Made by a program: the position numbers and the translations under genes. This document shows, in pieces, positions 8,289-16,914 of a stretch of DNA of 64,000 bases. The DNA lies in NCBI RefSeq assembly GCF_023983475.1, contig NZ_CP092713.1, positions 806,001 to 870,000 of the forward strand. The letters are read 5' to 3'. This DNA comes from Aliivibrio fischeri ATCC 7744 = JCM 18803 = DSM 507 (lineage in GTDB: Bacteria > Pseudomonadota > Gammaproteobacteria > Enterobacterales > Vibrionaceae). The stretch's first letter is position 1. Each line of letters opens with the position of its first letter. The notes beneath the pieces were generated by a model. It saw only the letters and a program-made list of their open reading frames with translations. It did no database searches and had not been told where the DNA came from.

Positions 8289-9320
8289 TTAATTATTAAT
8301 AATTGATGAAGTATGTAATTTAGTAGGGCAATCTCCAGTCCAACGTTTAAATGCTCGAGAAAAACTACTTAATTCAGAAAATCCTAATTGGTAAGTAATT
8401 TCAGTCATGCTTATTTCAGGATTTTTTAATAATCGAATTGCTTTATCTAAGCGATAGCAATTGAGAGTATTAGTAAAATTAGTATCAACACTCGCAAGGC
8501 GTCGATTTAAGGTTCGAGTACTTGTATGTAATTGTTCAGCAACGGAATTGATATTAATATCTTTTAGAGATTCATATTTTTCGAAAATATCACATATTTG
8601 TAAGCAAATATCACTTTTATTTAGTTTTTCAACACGTTGATGAACAAATGATAAGTTATGTTGGTGTATTTCTGGATGATAGTTTTTTACGGTATGAATA
8701 AGATCTTTTTCTTTGAATTTTAATTTAATAATTGCTTTATTAATTAGTTTTGTACAGTTATACCTTTGCTCTAAGTATTTTTTTTCATCATTTTCATAGT
8801 TTAAATCTGGAGCATATAACTGAAATGGAATAGATTCTTTATTGTTTAGATTACGCATCATTTCTAATAATGTACAAATAATGATCACATAACCAGATTT
8901 AGTGACTCTCGAATCTTTTGGGGAATGGTTTTGAATGAGTATAAGATCAATATCACCATTACTCTGGCTTAGGGATAAACGAATTTGAGGGGCGATATAA
9001 ATGAAGTTTTCACATGCTATCTTGAGAAAGTCATAGAGCGAACGACATGTAGAAAGAGCGATTGAATAACATCCAAAAGTAAAAGGGGTTACATGTTTTG
9101 CCGCTTGAATTGATATTTTAAAGTTTTGATAATCGTTAATAATTTCACTATGGAGAGTTCGCAATGAACGAATGTCATATTCACCATCATTATTAGCTGT
9201 AATATCTTTGTATGTATTATATTTTGTTATATCAACATTGGATTCTTTTATCTGGGTTGCAAGTAGTTTGTACCAACCAGCATGCAAAAAATAGTGATTA
9301 GTGTTTGTTTGGTTGAGCAT
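8289..9320 (-). CDS. AraC-family transcriptional regulator
   Basis: A 343-aa regulator with a long N-terminal effector-type domain (Arabinose_bd-like, as in OruR/ArgR-type AraC members) and a C-terminal double helix-turn-helix of about 85 residues: SVAEQLHTSTRTLNRRLA for the first helix pair, and EITYQLGFSELSSFSRAFKRWTG, the AraC signature, for the second. The gene is divergent from the outer-membrane protein gene at 9711 that leads the butyrate-type operon. It also lies upstream, on the same strand, of two choloylglycine hydrolases. A perfect 9-bp direct repeat with 21-bp spacing stands in the divergent gap and is the natural operator candidate. The effector is unknown; a fatty acid or acyl compound would fit the neighbours. 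Confidence 0.9.
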   Translation of the reverse strand: MLNQTNTNHYFLHAGWYKLLATQIKESNVDITKYNTYKDITANNDGEYDIRSLRTLHSEIINDYQNFKISIQAAKHVTPFTFGCYSIALSTCRSLYDFLKIACENFIYIAPQIRLSLSQSNGDIDLILIQNHSPKDSRVTKSGYVIIICTLLEMMRNLNNKESIPFQLYAPDLNYENDEKKYLEQRYNCTKLINKAIIKLKFKEKDLIHTVKNYHPEIHQHNLSFVHQRVEKLNKSDICLQICDIFEKYESLKDININSVAEQLHTSTRTLNRRLASVDTNFTNTLNCYRLDKAIRLLKNPEISMTEITYQLGFSELSSFSRAFKRWTGDCPTKLHTSSIINN

Positions 9321-9710
9321 CTTTTCACCTTAACCTACTGATAATAATTATAAAGTTAGTATGAGCTACATATGGTGGCATTTTAATAAAATTGTCAATT
9401 GTTGTCGGTGAACTAAATCACATCTATGCTCTATGGCGCAGTAGGTCAATTGTATGGCGCATTTAGTTAATATTATTTGATAATTGAATTTTTTAATTGG
9501 TTTATGTGATCAAAGTCAGAAACAATATCATTGGCAAATTTAATCAAATTATTGGCTTAAATTGGCAAGAATATAAAAAGTTAAATTAATATTATATTAA
9601 TCCTCGTAGTGGCATGAAAAAATATATTAGCTTTTATTACTTTTTTATTTGCTTTTGAAATGAGTTAAATTTTTTCGTGTTAAATTTATAATATTAATTA
9701 AGGTTTAATT
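9321..9710. other. Divergent intergenic region (390 bp)
   Basis: AT-rich spacer between the AraC gene and the outer-membrane protein gene with no credible ORF. It contains the TATGGCGCA direct repeat described separately, a degenerate related site TATGGTGGCATTT near 9370, and two copies of GTCAATTGT or near-identical sequence (near 9402 and 9445). No clear -35/-10 pair could be assigned on either strand. Confidence 0.6.
9432..9461 (+). promoter_or_regulatory. Candidate AraC-type operator (direct repeat, 21-bp period)
   Basis: TATGGCGCA occurs at 9432-9440 and again at 9453-9461, in the same orientation with start-to-start spacing of 21 bp, that is two helical turns. AraC-family dimers bind direct half-sites at this spacing. 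It is about 250 bp upstream of the outer-membrane protein gene and 110 bp upstream of the araC-like gene. Function is inferred. Confidence 0.55.
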
Positions 9711-10517
9711 ATGAACAAATTAATTCCATTAAGTTTACTTCTTACATTCTCAAATGCAGCGTTTTCTGAAGATGCACCAGATCCTGCTGATGTTACTCGT
9801 CTTATGTCTTCACTTCAGGTCTATGTAGGCACAAATAGCAATGATAATGATTTTGCTGTGCAATCAATATTTAATGTAGGTGGTTCATTTAATAAAGACA
9901 ATCAGTTTTTAACAATGTTATCAGCGACAGTAGCTGAAAAAGAAAGCGCAGAGCAATCTGGTTATGAAAACGGTATGGATTTACGTGAGTTCCGAGCGCG
10001 TTGGTATCAAGTGTTTGGGACAGGTTATGAATGGCTACCAAAAGCAGGTTATTCCTTAGATTATCTTGACCAATCAAATGATGATTCGACGTCAATAGAC
10101 AATATAGTAGCCGTTGGTGCTATTTCAAAAATTCCAGTGTTAAGTAATTGGTCTCTTTTCCCAAATGTGGCTGTAGTTAAGGCCGACGTAAATAATAGCG
10201 CAAAAAGAATCGGTATGGATGATGGTACTGGTATGCAATTAAATTTGTTTAATTCCATCTATCTAGGTAAGAAAGGGACATATATGATGATAAACCCTCA
10301 ATACTCATACCTCGATTTTGATAATGTAGTTACACAAGATCTATTAATTGAAACAATGATCGGAACACCTTTAACTGATAATAAAAAATGGTGGCTAATG
10401 GGAGTTTATAAAGAAACATTTAGTCATGTTAATAATAAAGGGTCTCACTCAAGTAGCTCGTTTAAAGTAGCAGATGATAAACGACAATTCCGTATCGGTG
10501 TAACGTATTATTTTTAG
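9711..10517 (+). CDS. Predicted outer-membrane channel/barrel protein
   Basis: A 268-aa protein with a signal peptide (MNKLIPLSLLLTFSNAAFS|E). The rest alternates short amphipathic strands with polar turns and ends RIGVTYYF, a typical BAM recognition terminus, so it is probably a barrel of 10-12 strands. No family is recognised with confidence. It stands first in the plus-strand run leading to the FabV-like, CoA-transferase, FadB-like and thiolase genes and is divergent from the AraC regulator. A plausible role is passage of a short or medium acyl substrate or product across the outer membrane, inferred only from position. The ribosome binding site TTAAGG lies just before the ATG. Confidence 0.7.
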   Translation: MNKLIPLSLLLTFSNAAFSEDAPDPADVTRLMSSLQVYVGTNSNDNDFAVQSIFNVGGSFNKDNQFLTMLSATVAEKESAEQSGYENGMDLREFRARWYQVFGTGYEWLPKAGYSLDYLDQSNDDSTSIDNIVAVGAISKIPVLSNWSLFPNVAVVKADVNNSAKRIGMDDGTGMQLNLFNSIYLGKKGTYMMINPQYSYLDFDNVVTQDLLIETMIGTPLTDNKKWWLMGVYKETFSHVNNKGSHSSSSFKVADDKRQFRIGVTYYF

Positions 10518-10543
10518 TTATCTATCTAAATATGGAGAATAAT

Positions 10544-10849
10544 ATGAATAATTTTGACTTTGATAATCAATGGCATGAGGATTATTTAAGAAAAAAAATA
10601 TCGTTATCTCAAGCTATGCAGGTTATTGATGAACCAAATGATAATAAATATATTATTAATATAACTAAACCAAATAAGAATGGTTATGTATGTATATTAG
10701 ACCATGAAAAAGTTGATGTTAGTAAATTAAACAATAGTAAATTAATTGTCGGTGTTATAAATGAAGAAAAAGAATTTACTTTTGATAAAGATGAAATTTT
10801 ACATGTAAAGCAAATTGATTATTTCTTTGAGGATATTCAATTTATCTAG
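10544..10849 (+). CDS. Small acidic protein of unknown function
   Basis: A hydrophilic 101-aa protein, rich in D, E, N and K, with no signal peptide or membrane segment, so it is probably cytoplasmic. ATG 10544 is preferred because GGAG lies six bases before it; ATG 10532 would contain that site. It follows the barrel gene by 26 bp and is likely co-transcribed with it. No family is recognised. The sequence has short beta-like segments (KYIINITKPNKNGYVCIL, NSKLIVGVINEEKEF). Confidence 0.65.
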   Translation: MNNFDFDNQWHEDYLRKKISLSQAMQVIDEPNDNKYIINITKPNKNGYVCILDHEKVDVSKLNNSKLIVGVINEEKEFTFDKDEILHVKQIDYFFEDIQFI

Positions 10850-10851
10850 AT

Positions 10852-10918
10852 TTTTAATGGTTGTTTAGTTACTGGTTGACATTCTAAGCCACTTATTTAT
10901 CTATGACAGCCATTAAAA
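10852..10918 (+). other. Long-range hairpin between the small gene and fabV
   Basis: TTTTAATGGTTGT (10852-10864) pairs with ACAGCCATTAAAA (10906-10918), 13 pairs with one G-U, enclosing 41 nt. There is no U-run after it, so it is not a standard terminator. It could be a processing or stability element in the operon mRNA or a leader structure for the following gene. Confidence 0.4.
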
Positions 10919-11006
10919 TTCAAATGAGATATAAGTCATATTTAAGTGTTGTGTAATATGTTTTTATAATTGTAGTTATGAAATTTAATTTTATATTGGA
11001 GTTATT

Positions 11007-12167
11007 ATGAGTGATATTAAAATAATCAAAGGTGTCGTTGCTGCTAATTGTCATCCGTTAGGGTGTAAAGAGCAAGTTAGACAGCAAATTAAAGATGTGA
11101 AAAATTTGCCTCAAATAAATAATGCACCTAAAAACGTTCTGGTTCTTGGTGGTTCTTCAGGATTAGGGCTTGCCTCAAGAATTTCATTAGCTTTTGGTGG
11201 AAGAGCGAATACTTTAAATGTTTCTTATGAACGCCCGCCTACAGAAAGTGATACGGGTACCGCTGGTTATCATAATAATTTAGCTTTTCAACATTTCGCA
11301 AAAGAAGAGGGATTAATTGCTGAAGATTTTATAGGTGATGCTTTTAGTTTAGAAATGCGAACTAAGGTAATTAATTATATTCGACAAAACTTTGGGAAAA
11401 TTGATTGTTTAGTATATAGCTTAGCTACAGGGATCCGTCCTAAGCCAAATGGGGAAGGTAAGTGGAAATCTGAACTAAAAGCTATTGATTCTCCATTCAC
11501 AGGTAATTTTATTAGTTTTGAGCCTGAAATGATGATTCCAGTGACTTTAGAGCCTGCAAATAACGATGAGATAGAGGCTACTGTTAAAGTGATGGGTGGA
11601 GAAGATTGGCAAGAATGGGTAGAAGTATTAAAAGAAGCAGATGTTTTAGATACGGATTTTAAAACTATTGCATACTCTTATATAGGGTCAGAAGTTACTT
11701 ATCCTGTTTACTTTGGCGGAACGTTAGGTAAAGCCAAAGAACACTTACATCAAACTGCTGATTTATTAGATACCAAATTATCAGATATTAATGGCCATGC
11801 TTATGTTGCTGTTTGTAAGGCTATTGTGTCTAAGGCTTCTGTATTTATTCCAGGTCTATCGACTTATGTTTTGGCTTTAATGAAAGAGCTAAAAGAGCGT
11901 GGTGAAGATGAAACTGCAATTCAGCATATGCATCGTATTATGCAAGGTTATTTATATAACCCAAATGGAACGCCTACTGACGATCAGAGATTAATTCGTG
12001 CAGATAACTTCGAACTTAATCCTGAAGTTCAAAATAAAATAAAAGAAATGATTAAGAATATTAATTCATCTAACTATAAAGATCCAAGCGTAGGTGATTA
12101 TGAAGGATATAGAAAAGAATTTTCTCAAATAAATGGATTTGAAATTGAAGGAGTGGATTACAAATAA
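11007..12167 (+). CDS. fabV: FabV-type trans-2-enoyl-CoA/ACP reductase
   Basis: An NAD(P)H-dependent enoyl reductase of the FabV/TER family, 386 aa (family about 390-400). Evidence is the dinucleotide loop GGSSGLGLASRISLAFG, the DTGTAGYHN segment, CLVYSLAT, and the catalytic Y-X8-K motif in VYFGGTLGKAKEHL, which places Tyr at 235 and Lys at 244, the positions expected for FabV. The C-terminus has the family's RADNFELNPEVQ element. The loop reads GGSSGLG where typical FabV has GASTGYG, so it is a diverged member. Beside thiolase, FadB-like and CoA-transferase genes it more likely reduces crotonyl-CoA to butyryl-CoA than serves fatty acid synthesis. FabV enzymes are also triclosan-insensitive. 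Confidence 0.9.
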   Translation: MSDIKIIKGVVAANCHPLGCKEQVRQQIKDVKNLPQINNAPKNVLVLGGSSGLGLASRISLAFGGRANTLNVSYERPPTESDTGTAGYHNNLAFQHFAKEEGLIAEDFIGDAFSLEMRTKVINYIRQNFGKIDCLVYSLATGIRPKPNGEGKWKSELKAIDSPFTGNFISFEPEMMIPVTLEPANNDEIEATVKVMGGEDWQEWVEVLKEADVLDTDFKTIAYSYIGSEVTYPVYFGGTLGKAKEHLHQTADLLDTKLSDINGHAYVAVCKAIVSKASVFIPGLSTYVLALMKELKERGEDETAIQHMHRIMQGYLYNPNGTPTDDQRLIRADNFELNPEVQNKIKEMIKNINSSNYKDPSVGDYEGYRKEFSQINGFEIEGVDYK

Positions 12168-12210
12168 CGATTAACGCTATTCATCAATAAAATTAGTAAA
12201 AGAGTATGCT

Positions 12211-13488
12211 ATGAATAAATTAAATTTTGTATCGATGTCAGAGGCTGTATCTGAAATAACATCAGGTGATCGTCTATGGGTTAGTGGTGCTATTGGTGTT
12301 TCTTATGAGTTTTTGACGACTCTCGAAAAAATGAGCTCAAAACTTAAAGATGTTGAAATAATCAGTGGAATGATTTTAAACCCTAAACAAGAATTCATGT
12401 TACCAGAATATAAAGGACGTATTTATTATCGAAGTCTTTTTTTAGGTCCATTAGAGCGTGCTATGCGTTCATTAGGAAATATGGAATTAAATACAACACA
12501 TTACAGTAGTATGAAAGACTTATTCCTAGAACTAAAACCAAATGTTGTAGCATTAGAAGTATCACCACCGGATGACGAGGGGTTTTGTAGTTTAGGTCCC
12601 ATTGGTGGGCTAGGTTCCCAATTGATGGCAAGTTATGCAGAAAAAGTGATCTTAATTGTTAATGAAAACGTGCCTCATTGTGGTGGTTATCGTAACTGTA
12701 TTCACCTTGATGAAGCGACAACTGTTACAACGTCAAACCTTCCATTAATTGCAATTCCAAGTGAGAAGGTCAGTGATACTGATATTCAAATTGGTGAAAT
12801 TGTTGCTGATATTGTCGATGATGGATGTACGCTACAAATTGGAATTGGTTCAATTTCTAATGCTGTCGGGTATGCCCTTAAAAACAAGAAAAACATAAAG
12901 ATTCATACTGAAATGCTTACCAGTTCAATGGTTGAATTAATTCAAGCTGGTGCTGTAGATCCGAGTGCCAATGTTACTTGTACATTAGCTATGGGTGATC
13001 AGAATTTATTAGATTACTTAAAAACAGCGGATAATTTAGTCATAGAGCCATGTTACGAAGTGACTGACCCATATCTTGTTTCTAAACATGATTGTTTTAC
13101 CTCTGTTAATACATGTATTGCAGTAGATTTAACAGGACAGGTGACGGCTGAAGGAATGGGATATCGACAAATTTCTGGTACTGGTGGAGCATATGATTTT
13201 GCTCGTGCAGCTAAAATGTCCAAAGGTGGTAAATCTATTATTGCGCTTAAATCAGCGTATACCAATAAAGAAGGCGACCTAATTTCAAATATTATGGTGG
13301 GTTTTCCTGAAGGAACGCCGGTTACCTATTTACGTTCAGATGTTGATTATATAGCGACGGAATATGGCGTTGTACGTTTGATGAATAAGTCATATGAAGA
13401 ACGAACTGAATTATTAATTAGTATTGCTCATCCAGACTTACGTGAACACTTAAAAACGGAAGCAATTAAAAGCGGTTTAATTCACTAG
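12211..13488 (+). CDS. Acetyl-CoA hydrolase/CoA-transferase family protein
   Basis: A 425-aa member of the family that includes butyryl-CoA:acetate CoA-transferase, 4-hydroxybutyrate CoA-transferase and succinyl-CoA:acetate transferase. The glutamate expected to form the CoA thioester is E234 in KIHTEMLTSSM. Other marks are QIGIGSISNAVGYAL before it and the CoA-binding GTGGAYDFARAAKMSKGG stretch near residue 325. The length suits the butyryl/4-hydroxybutyrate subgroup. In the pathway encoded here it would release butyrate by passing CoA to acetate, saving the thioester energy, or in reverse activate a short fatty acid. It follows fabV by 43 bp. Specificity is not provable from sequence. Confidence 0.88.
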   Translation: MNKLNFVSMSEAVSEITSGDRLWVSGAIGVSYEFLTTLEKMSSKLKDVEIISGMILNPKQEFMLPEYKGRIYYRSLFLGPLERAMRSLGNMELNTTHYSSMKDLFLELKPNVVALEVSPPDDEGFCSLGPIGGLGSQLMASYAEKVILIVNENVPHCGGYRNCIHLDEATTVTTSNLPLIAIPSEKVSDTDIQIGEIVADIVDDGCTLQIGIGSISNAVGYALKNKKNIKIHTEMLTSSMVELIQAGAVDPSANVTCTLAMGDQNLLDYLKTADNLVIEPCYEVTDPYLVSKHDCFTSVNTCIAVDLTGQVTAEGMGYRQISGTGGAYDFARAAKMSKGGKSIIALKSAYTNKEGDLISNIMVGFPEGTPVTYLRSDVDYIATEYGVVRLMNKSYEERTELLISIAHPDLREHLKTEAIKSGLIH

Positions 13489-13494
13489 AATTTT

Positions 13495-13528
13495 AAATAG
13501 GAAGTCATGATGAATTGACTTCCTATTT
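13495..13528 (+). other. Perfect 13-bp hairpin between CoA-transferase and FadB-like genes
   Basis: AAATAGGAAGTCA (13495-13507) and its exact complement at 13516-13528 enclose an 8-nt loop. It is followed by CATATC rather than a T-run, so a full terminator is doubtful. It may set unequal expression or stability of the two halves of the operon. Confidence 0.5.
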
Positions 13529-13551
13529 CATATCATAAAAAGGATATCATT

Positions 13552-15645
13552 ATGTTGTTTAACGGTGCTCATTTTAATCTTACTCTTGGTGAGAAAGACA
13601 TCGCTGTTTTAGATTTTTTTTCACCGGCTCGTTTAATGTCAAAAGCCGTCATCGAAGAGTTAAGTACTTTACTTGATCAACTACTGCTTACTACAAAAGT
13701 TAATGGGTTAATCATTACCACCTCAACAGACAATTTTGCTTTTGGTGCTGATATTAATGAGTTTTTACCTTTATTTAAAGGCGGTGCTAGAGAGCATCTA
13801 GCCTATACGCATTCTGTTTATAATAAACTTGAAGATCTTCCATTTCCGACGGTAAGCCTTATTAAGGGCCATTGTTATGGTGGGGGCGCTGAGTTTGCTC
13901 TTTCAAGTGATTTTCGTTTAGGTACGCCTAATATTTCTGTTGGTTTTCCTGAAGTTAAGATTGGTATTTTCCCAGCAATGGGAGGGGTAACGCGTATGCC
14001 TCGTCTTGTTGGTCTTGATACGTCATTGACTTGGTTAACTTCGGGTCGAAATTTTAAAGCAGAAAAAGCATTAAAAGATGGTTTTATCAATGGCATTGTT
14101 GAATCTGAGGATATGATAGCCTCGGCAGTTAATTTAATTACTGAGTGCATAGATGGTAAACGAAATTATAAAGTTATTCGTGAAATGAAAAAAGGAAAAA
14201 TCCCTTTATCTACTTATGAATTAAAAATGTCCATTGGTATTGCCAAAGGAATGATAGCGAAAGCTGCTGGCCCTAATTACCCTGCTCCAATGACGATTGT
14301 CAATGTGATTGAACAATCAGCAAACGAGAGCCGTGATGAGTCTTTGAAGAATGAAATTACAGGTGTCGTTGAGCGCTTAATTAATACTGGTCATTCAGCA
14401 GCAATGTGTCATGTGTATCTAGCTGATTTAGCCGTAAAAAGTAAGGCAAAAAAATTAGCTGGAGAAAAAACGGTTGAATGTGCAGTGATTGGTGCTGGGA
14501 TTATGGGGGGAGGCATCGCTCATACTAATGCAATTAAAGGCATTCGTTCACCATTAAAAGATGTTAATCAAGCTGGTTTAGATCTTGGCTTAAGTACAGC
14601 GGTTAACTTACTTGAGAAGCCAGTTAAGCGTGGAAAAATTAACTTTAAAAAAGCAGCAACGGCATTAAATAATATTATACCAACATTAACATACGACTCT
14701 TTGAAGCAAGCAGATATGGTGGTAGAAGCTGTAGTAGAGAACCCAAAAGTGAAGAGTATTGTTTTAAAAGAGTGTGAGGATGCAACAAAAGAAAATACCG
14801 TTATTGCTTCTAATACCTCGACAATCAGTATTACACAGTTGGCTTCTTCTTTAGGTTATCCTGAGAACTTCATTGGCATTCATTTCTTTAATCCAGTTAA
14901 TAAGATGCCTCTTGTTGAGGTTATTCGTGGAGAGAAAACTAGCGAAGAAACAGTGAAAAAAGCAGTTACATATGTAAATCAAATTGGGAAAACACCAATA
15001 GTTATTAATAACTGTGCTGGTTTTTTTGTAAACCGTATATTAACACCATATATGCGAGCTTATTCTAATTTATTGGCGAAAGGTGCTGATTTTAGCTTTA
15101 TTGAAAAAACAATGAAGAAATATGGTATGCCAATGGGACCTGCTGAATTGATTGATGTTGTGGGAATGGATACCTCTGCTCATGTGCTTGAACTGATGTC
15201 TCAAAACTACTCACATATGCCTCTGCCTGAGAATAATATTGTACAAAGGTTGTTTGATAATAATTTGCTAGGTCAAAAAAATGGTAGTGGATTTTATAAT
15301 TGGTCAACAGATAAACGCGGTCGTCCAGTTAAAGAATTTAATGAGAAAGCTTCCACATTATTTAATAGTGTAGGGACCTTAGAGTTAACAGAAGAGCAAA
15401 TTATTAATGCATTAATTTTACCTATGATGTTTGAAGCCAAACGTGCACTTAATGAAGATATCATCGCCTCTAAAGAGGAAGCGGACTTAGCTATGATTTA
15501 TGGTACTGGTTTCCCACCATTCCGCGGTGGTTTGGTTTACCAAATGGATATGAAAACACCAGAAGAAATTCAACAATCTGCGGCAGAAATGTCAGAAGTT
15601 CTTGCTGATAACATTACTTACACCGTCCCTAACATGCACGCTTAA
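13552..15645 (+). CDS. FadB/FadJ-like enoyl-CoA hydratase / 3-hydroxyacyl-CoA dehydrogenase
   Basis: A bifunctional 697-aa enzyme. Residues 1-190 are a crotonase domain with the oxyanion-hole stretch FGADINEF and two catalytic Glu in GGGAEFAL (near 112) and FPEVKIGI (near 132). From about 305 a Rossmann domain opens with GAGIMGGGIA, and the dehydrogenase His is in IHFFNPVNKMPLVEV. Two C-terminal HCDH domains follow (INNCAGFFVNRIL; GTGFPPFRGG). It converts 3-ketoacyl-CoA to 3-hydroxyacyl-CoA to enoyl-CoA or the reverse. It follows a hairpin and precedes the thiolase by 14 bp, the usual fadBA order. Beside an enoyl-CoA reductase in place of an acyl-CoA dehydrogenase the reductive direction is likely. 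Confidence 0.93.
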   Translation: MLFNGAHFNLTLGEKDIAVLDFFSPARLMSKAVIEELSTLLDQLLLTTKVNGLIITTSTDNFAFGADINEFLPLFKGGAREHLAYTHSVYNKLEDLPFPTVSLIKGHCYGGGAEFALSSDFRLGTPNISVGFPEVKIGIFPAMGGVTRMPRLVGLDTSLTWLTSGRNFKAEKALKDGFINGIVESEDMIASAVNLITECIDGKRNYKVIREMKKGKIPLSTYELKMSIGIAKGMIAKAAGPNYPAPMTIVNVIEQSANESRDESLKNEITGVVERLINTGHSAAMCHVYLADLAVKSKAKKLAGEKTVECAVIGAGIMGGGIAHTNAIKGIRSPLKDVNQAGLDLGLSTAVNLLEKPVKRGKINFKKAATALNNIIPTLTYDSLKQADMVVEAVVENPKVKSIVLKECEDATKENTVIASNTSTISITQLASSLGYPENFIGIHFFNPVNKMPLVEVIRGEKTSEETVKKAVTYVNQIGKTPIVINNCAGFFVNRILTPYMRAYSNLLAKGADFSFIEKTMKKYGMPMGPAELIDVVGMDTSAHVLELMSQNYSHMPLPENNIVQRLFDNNLLGQKNGSGFYNWSTDKRGRPVKEFNEKASTLFNSVGTLELTEEQIINALILPMMFEAKRALNEDIIASKEEADLAMIYGTGFPPFRGGLVYQMDMKTPEEIQQSAAEMSEVLADNITYTVPNMHA

Positions 15646-15659
15646 TTGGAGAATAGATC

Positions 15660-16829
15660 ATGACTAAAGCAGTAATTATAGATTTTGTACGTACCCCAAT
15701 GGGTAAATCAAAAAATGGTGTTTTCCGTAACATTCGTGCGGATAAATTAAGTGCTCATTTGATCAAAGCTCTTATGGAGAGAAACCCAGAGGTTGATTCA
15801 TTAGATGTAGAAGATGTTGTGTGGGGCTGTGTGCAGCAGACTTTAGAGCAAGGCGCTAATTTAGCTAAAATAGTTGCACTTCAAGCCGGGTTGCCTGTTG
15901 AAGTAACAGGAACAACGGTGAACCGTTTATGTGGTTCGTCAATGGATGCTCTACATATCGCAGCTCGTCAAATTAAGGCGGGTGAAGGTGATGTCTTTAT
16001 TGTTGGGGGTGTTGAACACATGGGACATGTTCCTATGACACATGGTGTTGATTTATCGGGACCATCCGATTTTGTCATGGCGCAAGCATCGGCAGCTATG
16101 GGACTAACGGCAGAAGCATTAGCAAAATTGAATCATATTTCACGTCAAGAACAAGATGAACTTGGTGTGCGTTCACATAAGTTGAGTCTTGAAGCTCAAA
16201 ATAAAGGTTACTTTAAAGATCAAATTGTTCCTACACCTGGTCATGATGAAATGGGAGCACCTATTATAGTAGATAAAGACGAAGTGATTCGTGAAGATGC
16301 AACCATTGAATCATTTAGTAAATTGCGTCCATGTTTTGACCCTTCACCTGCTGGTACGGTTACACCAGCAACGTCATCAGCACTATCGGATGGCGCTTCT
16401 GCATTGTTGGTAATGAGTGAAGAAAAAGCAAAATCATTAGGTTTAACTATTCGAGCAGAAATTGTTTCAATGGCGACTGCTGGTGTACCCGCTGCAATTA
16501 TGGGGATTGGCCCAGTACCTGCTTCAAATAAAGCGTTAAAACGTGCAGGATTAACGTTAAATGACATTGATAAATTTGAACTAAATGAAGCCTTTGGCGC
16601 TCAAGCAATCAGCTGTATTCGAAAAATGGAATTAACGAACCGAATGGATGATATTAATATGCATGGAGGGGCAATTGCACTAGGGCACCCACTTGGTTGT
16701 TCAGGTTCTCGTATTGTAGGTAGTGTTATTAATGTACTAGAAACTCATGGAGGAGAATACGGTTTAGCAACAATGTGTATAGGGTTTGGTCAGGGAATAG
16801 CTACAGTGGTTAAGAAATATAAAAATTAG
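15660..16829 (+). CDS. FadA-like acetyl-CoA acyltransferase (thiolase)
   Basis: A thiolase of 389 aa. The nucleophile is Cys91 in [11 protein letters not shown]. The His of [22 protein letters not shown] and the second Cys in TMCIGFGQG complete the active site. The last motif resembles FadA more than AtoB. It condenses two acetyl-CoA to acetoacetyl-CoA, or cleaves 3-ketoacyl-CoA. It is the last gene of the operon and is followed by a terminator. Together with the three enzymes upstream it provides all activities for acetyl-CoA to butyrate. Confidence 0.93.
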   Translation: MTKAVIIDFVRTPMGKSKNGVFRNIRADKLSAHLIKALMERNPEVDSLDVEDVVWGCVQQTLEQGANLAKIVALQAGLPVEVTGTTVNRLCGSSMDALHIAARQIKAGEGDVFIVGGVEHMGHVPMTHGVDLSGPSDFVMAQASAAMGLTAEALAKLNHISRQEQDELGVRSHKLSLEAQNKGYFKDQIVPTPGHDEMGAPIIVDKDEVIREDATIESFSKLRPCFDPSPAGTVTPATSSALSDGASALLVMSEEKAKSLGLTIRAEIVSMATAGVPAAIMGIGPVPASNKALKRAGLTLNDIDKFELNEAFGAQAISCIRKMELTNRMDDINMHGGAIALGHPLGCSGSRIVGSVINVLETHGGEYGLATMCIGFGQGIATVVKKYKN

Positions 16830-16844
16830 CATGATATAAATCAA

Positions 16845-16906
16845 GAGCCACCTTACTTTCTGGACTAGTTAATAGTAAAAGAAGGTCAGGTGGCTTTTTT
16901 GTTTTT
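16845..16906 (+). terminator. Terminator after the thiolase gene
   Basis: AGCCACCT (16846-16853) pairs with AGGTGGCT (16888-16895), followed by TTTTTGTTTTT. The loop is long (about 34 nt) but contains further short pairing (CTTTCT with AGAAGG). It ends the butyrate-type operon ahead of the convergent GH13 gene. Confidence 0.7.
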
Positions 16907-16914
16907 AATAATCT

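Noticed and set aside
11007..16829. Ordinary fatty-acid degradation operon
   Set aside because: There is no acyl-CoA dehydrogenase or acyl-CoA ligase, while an enoyl reductase and a CoA-transferase are present; a catabolic role is not excluded but fits less well.
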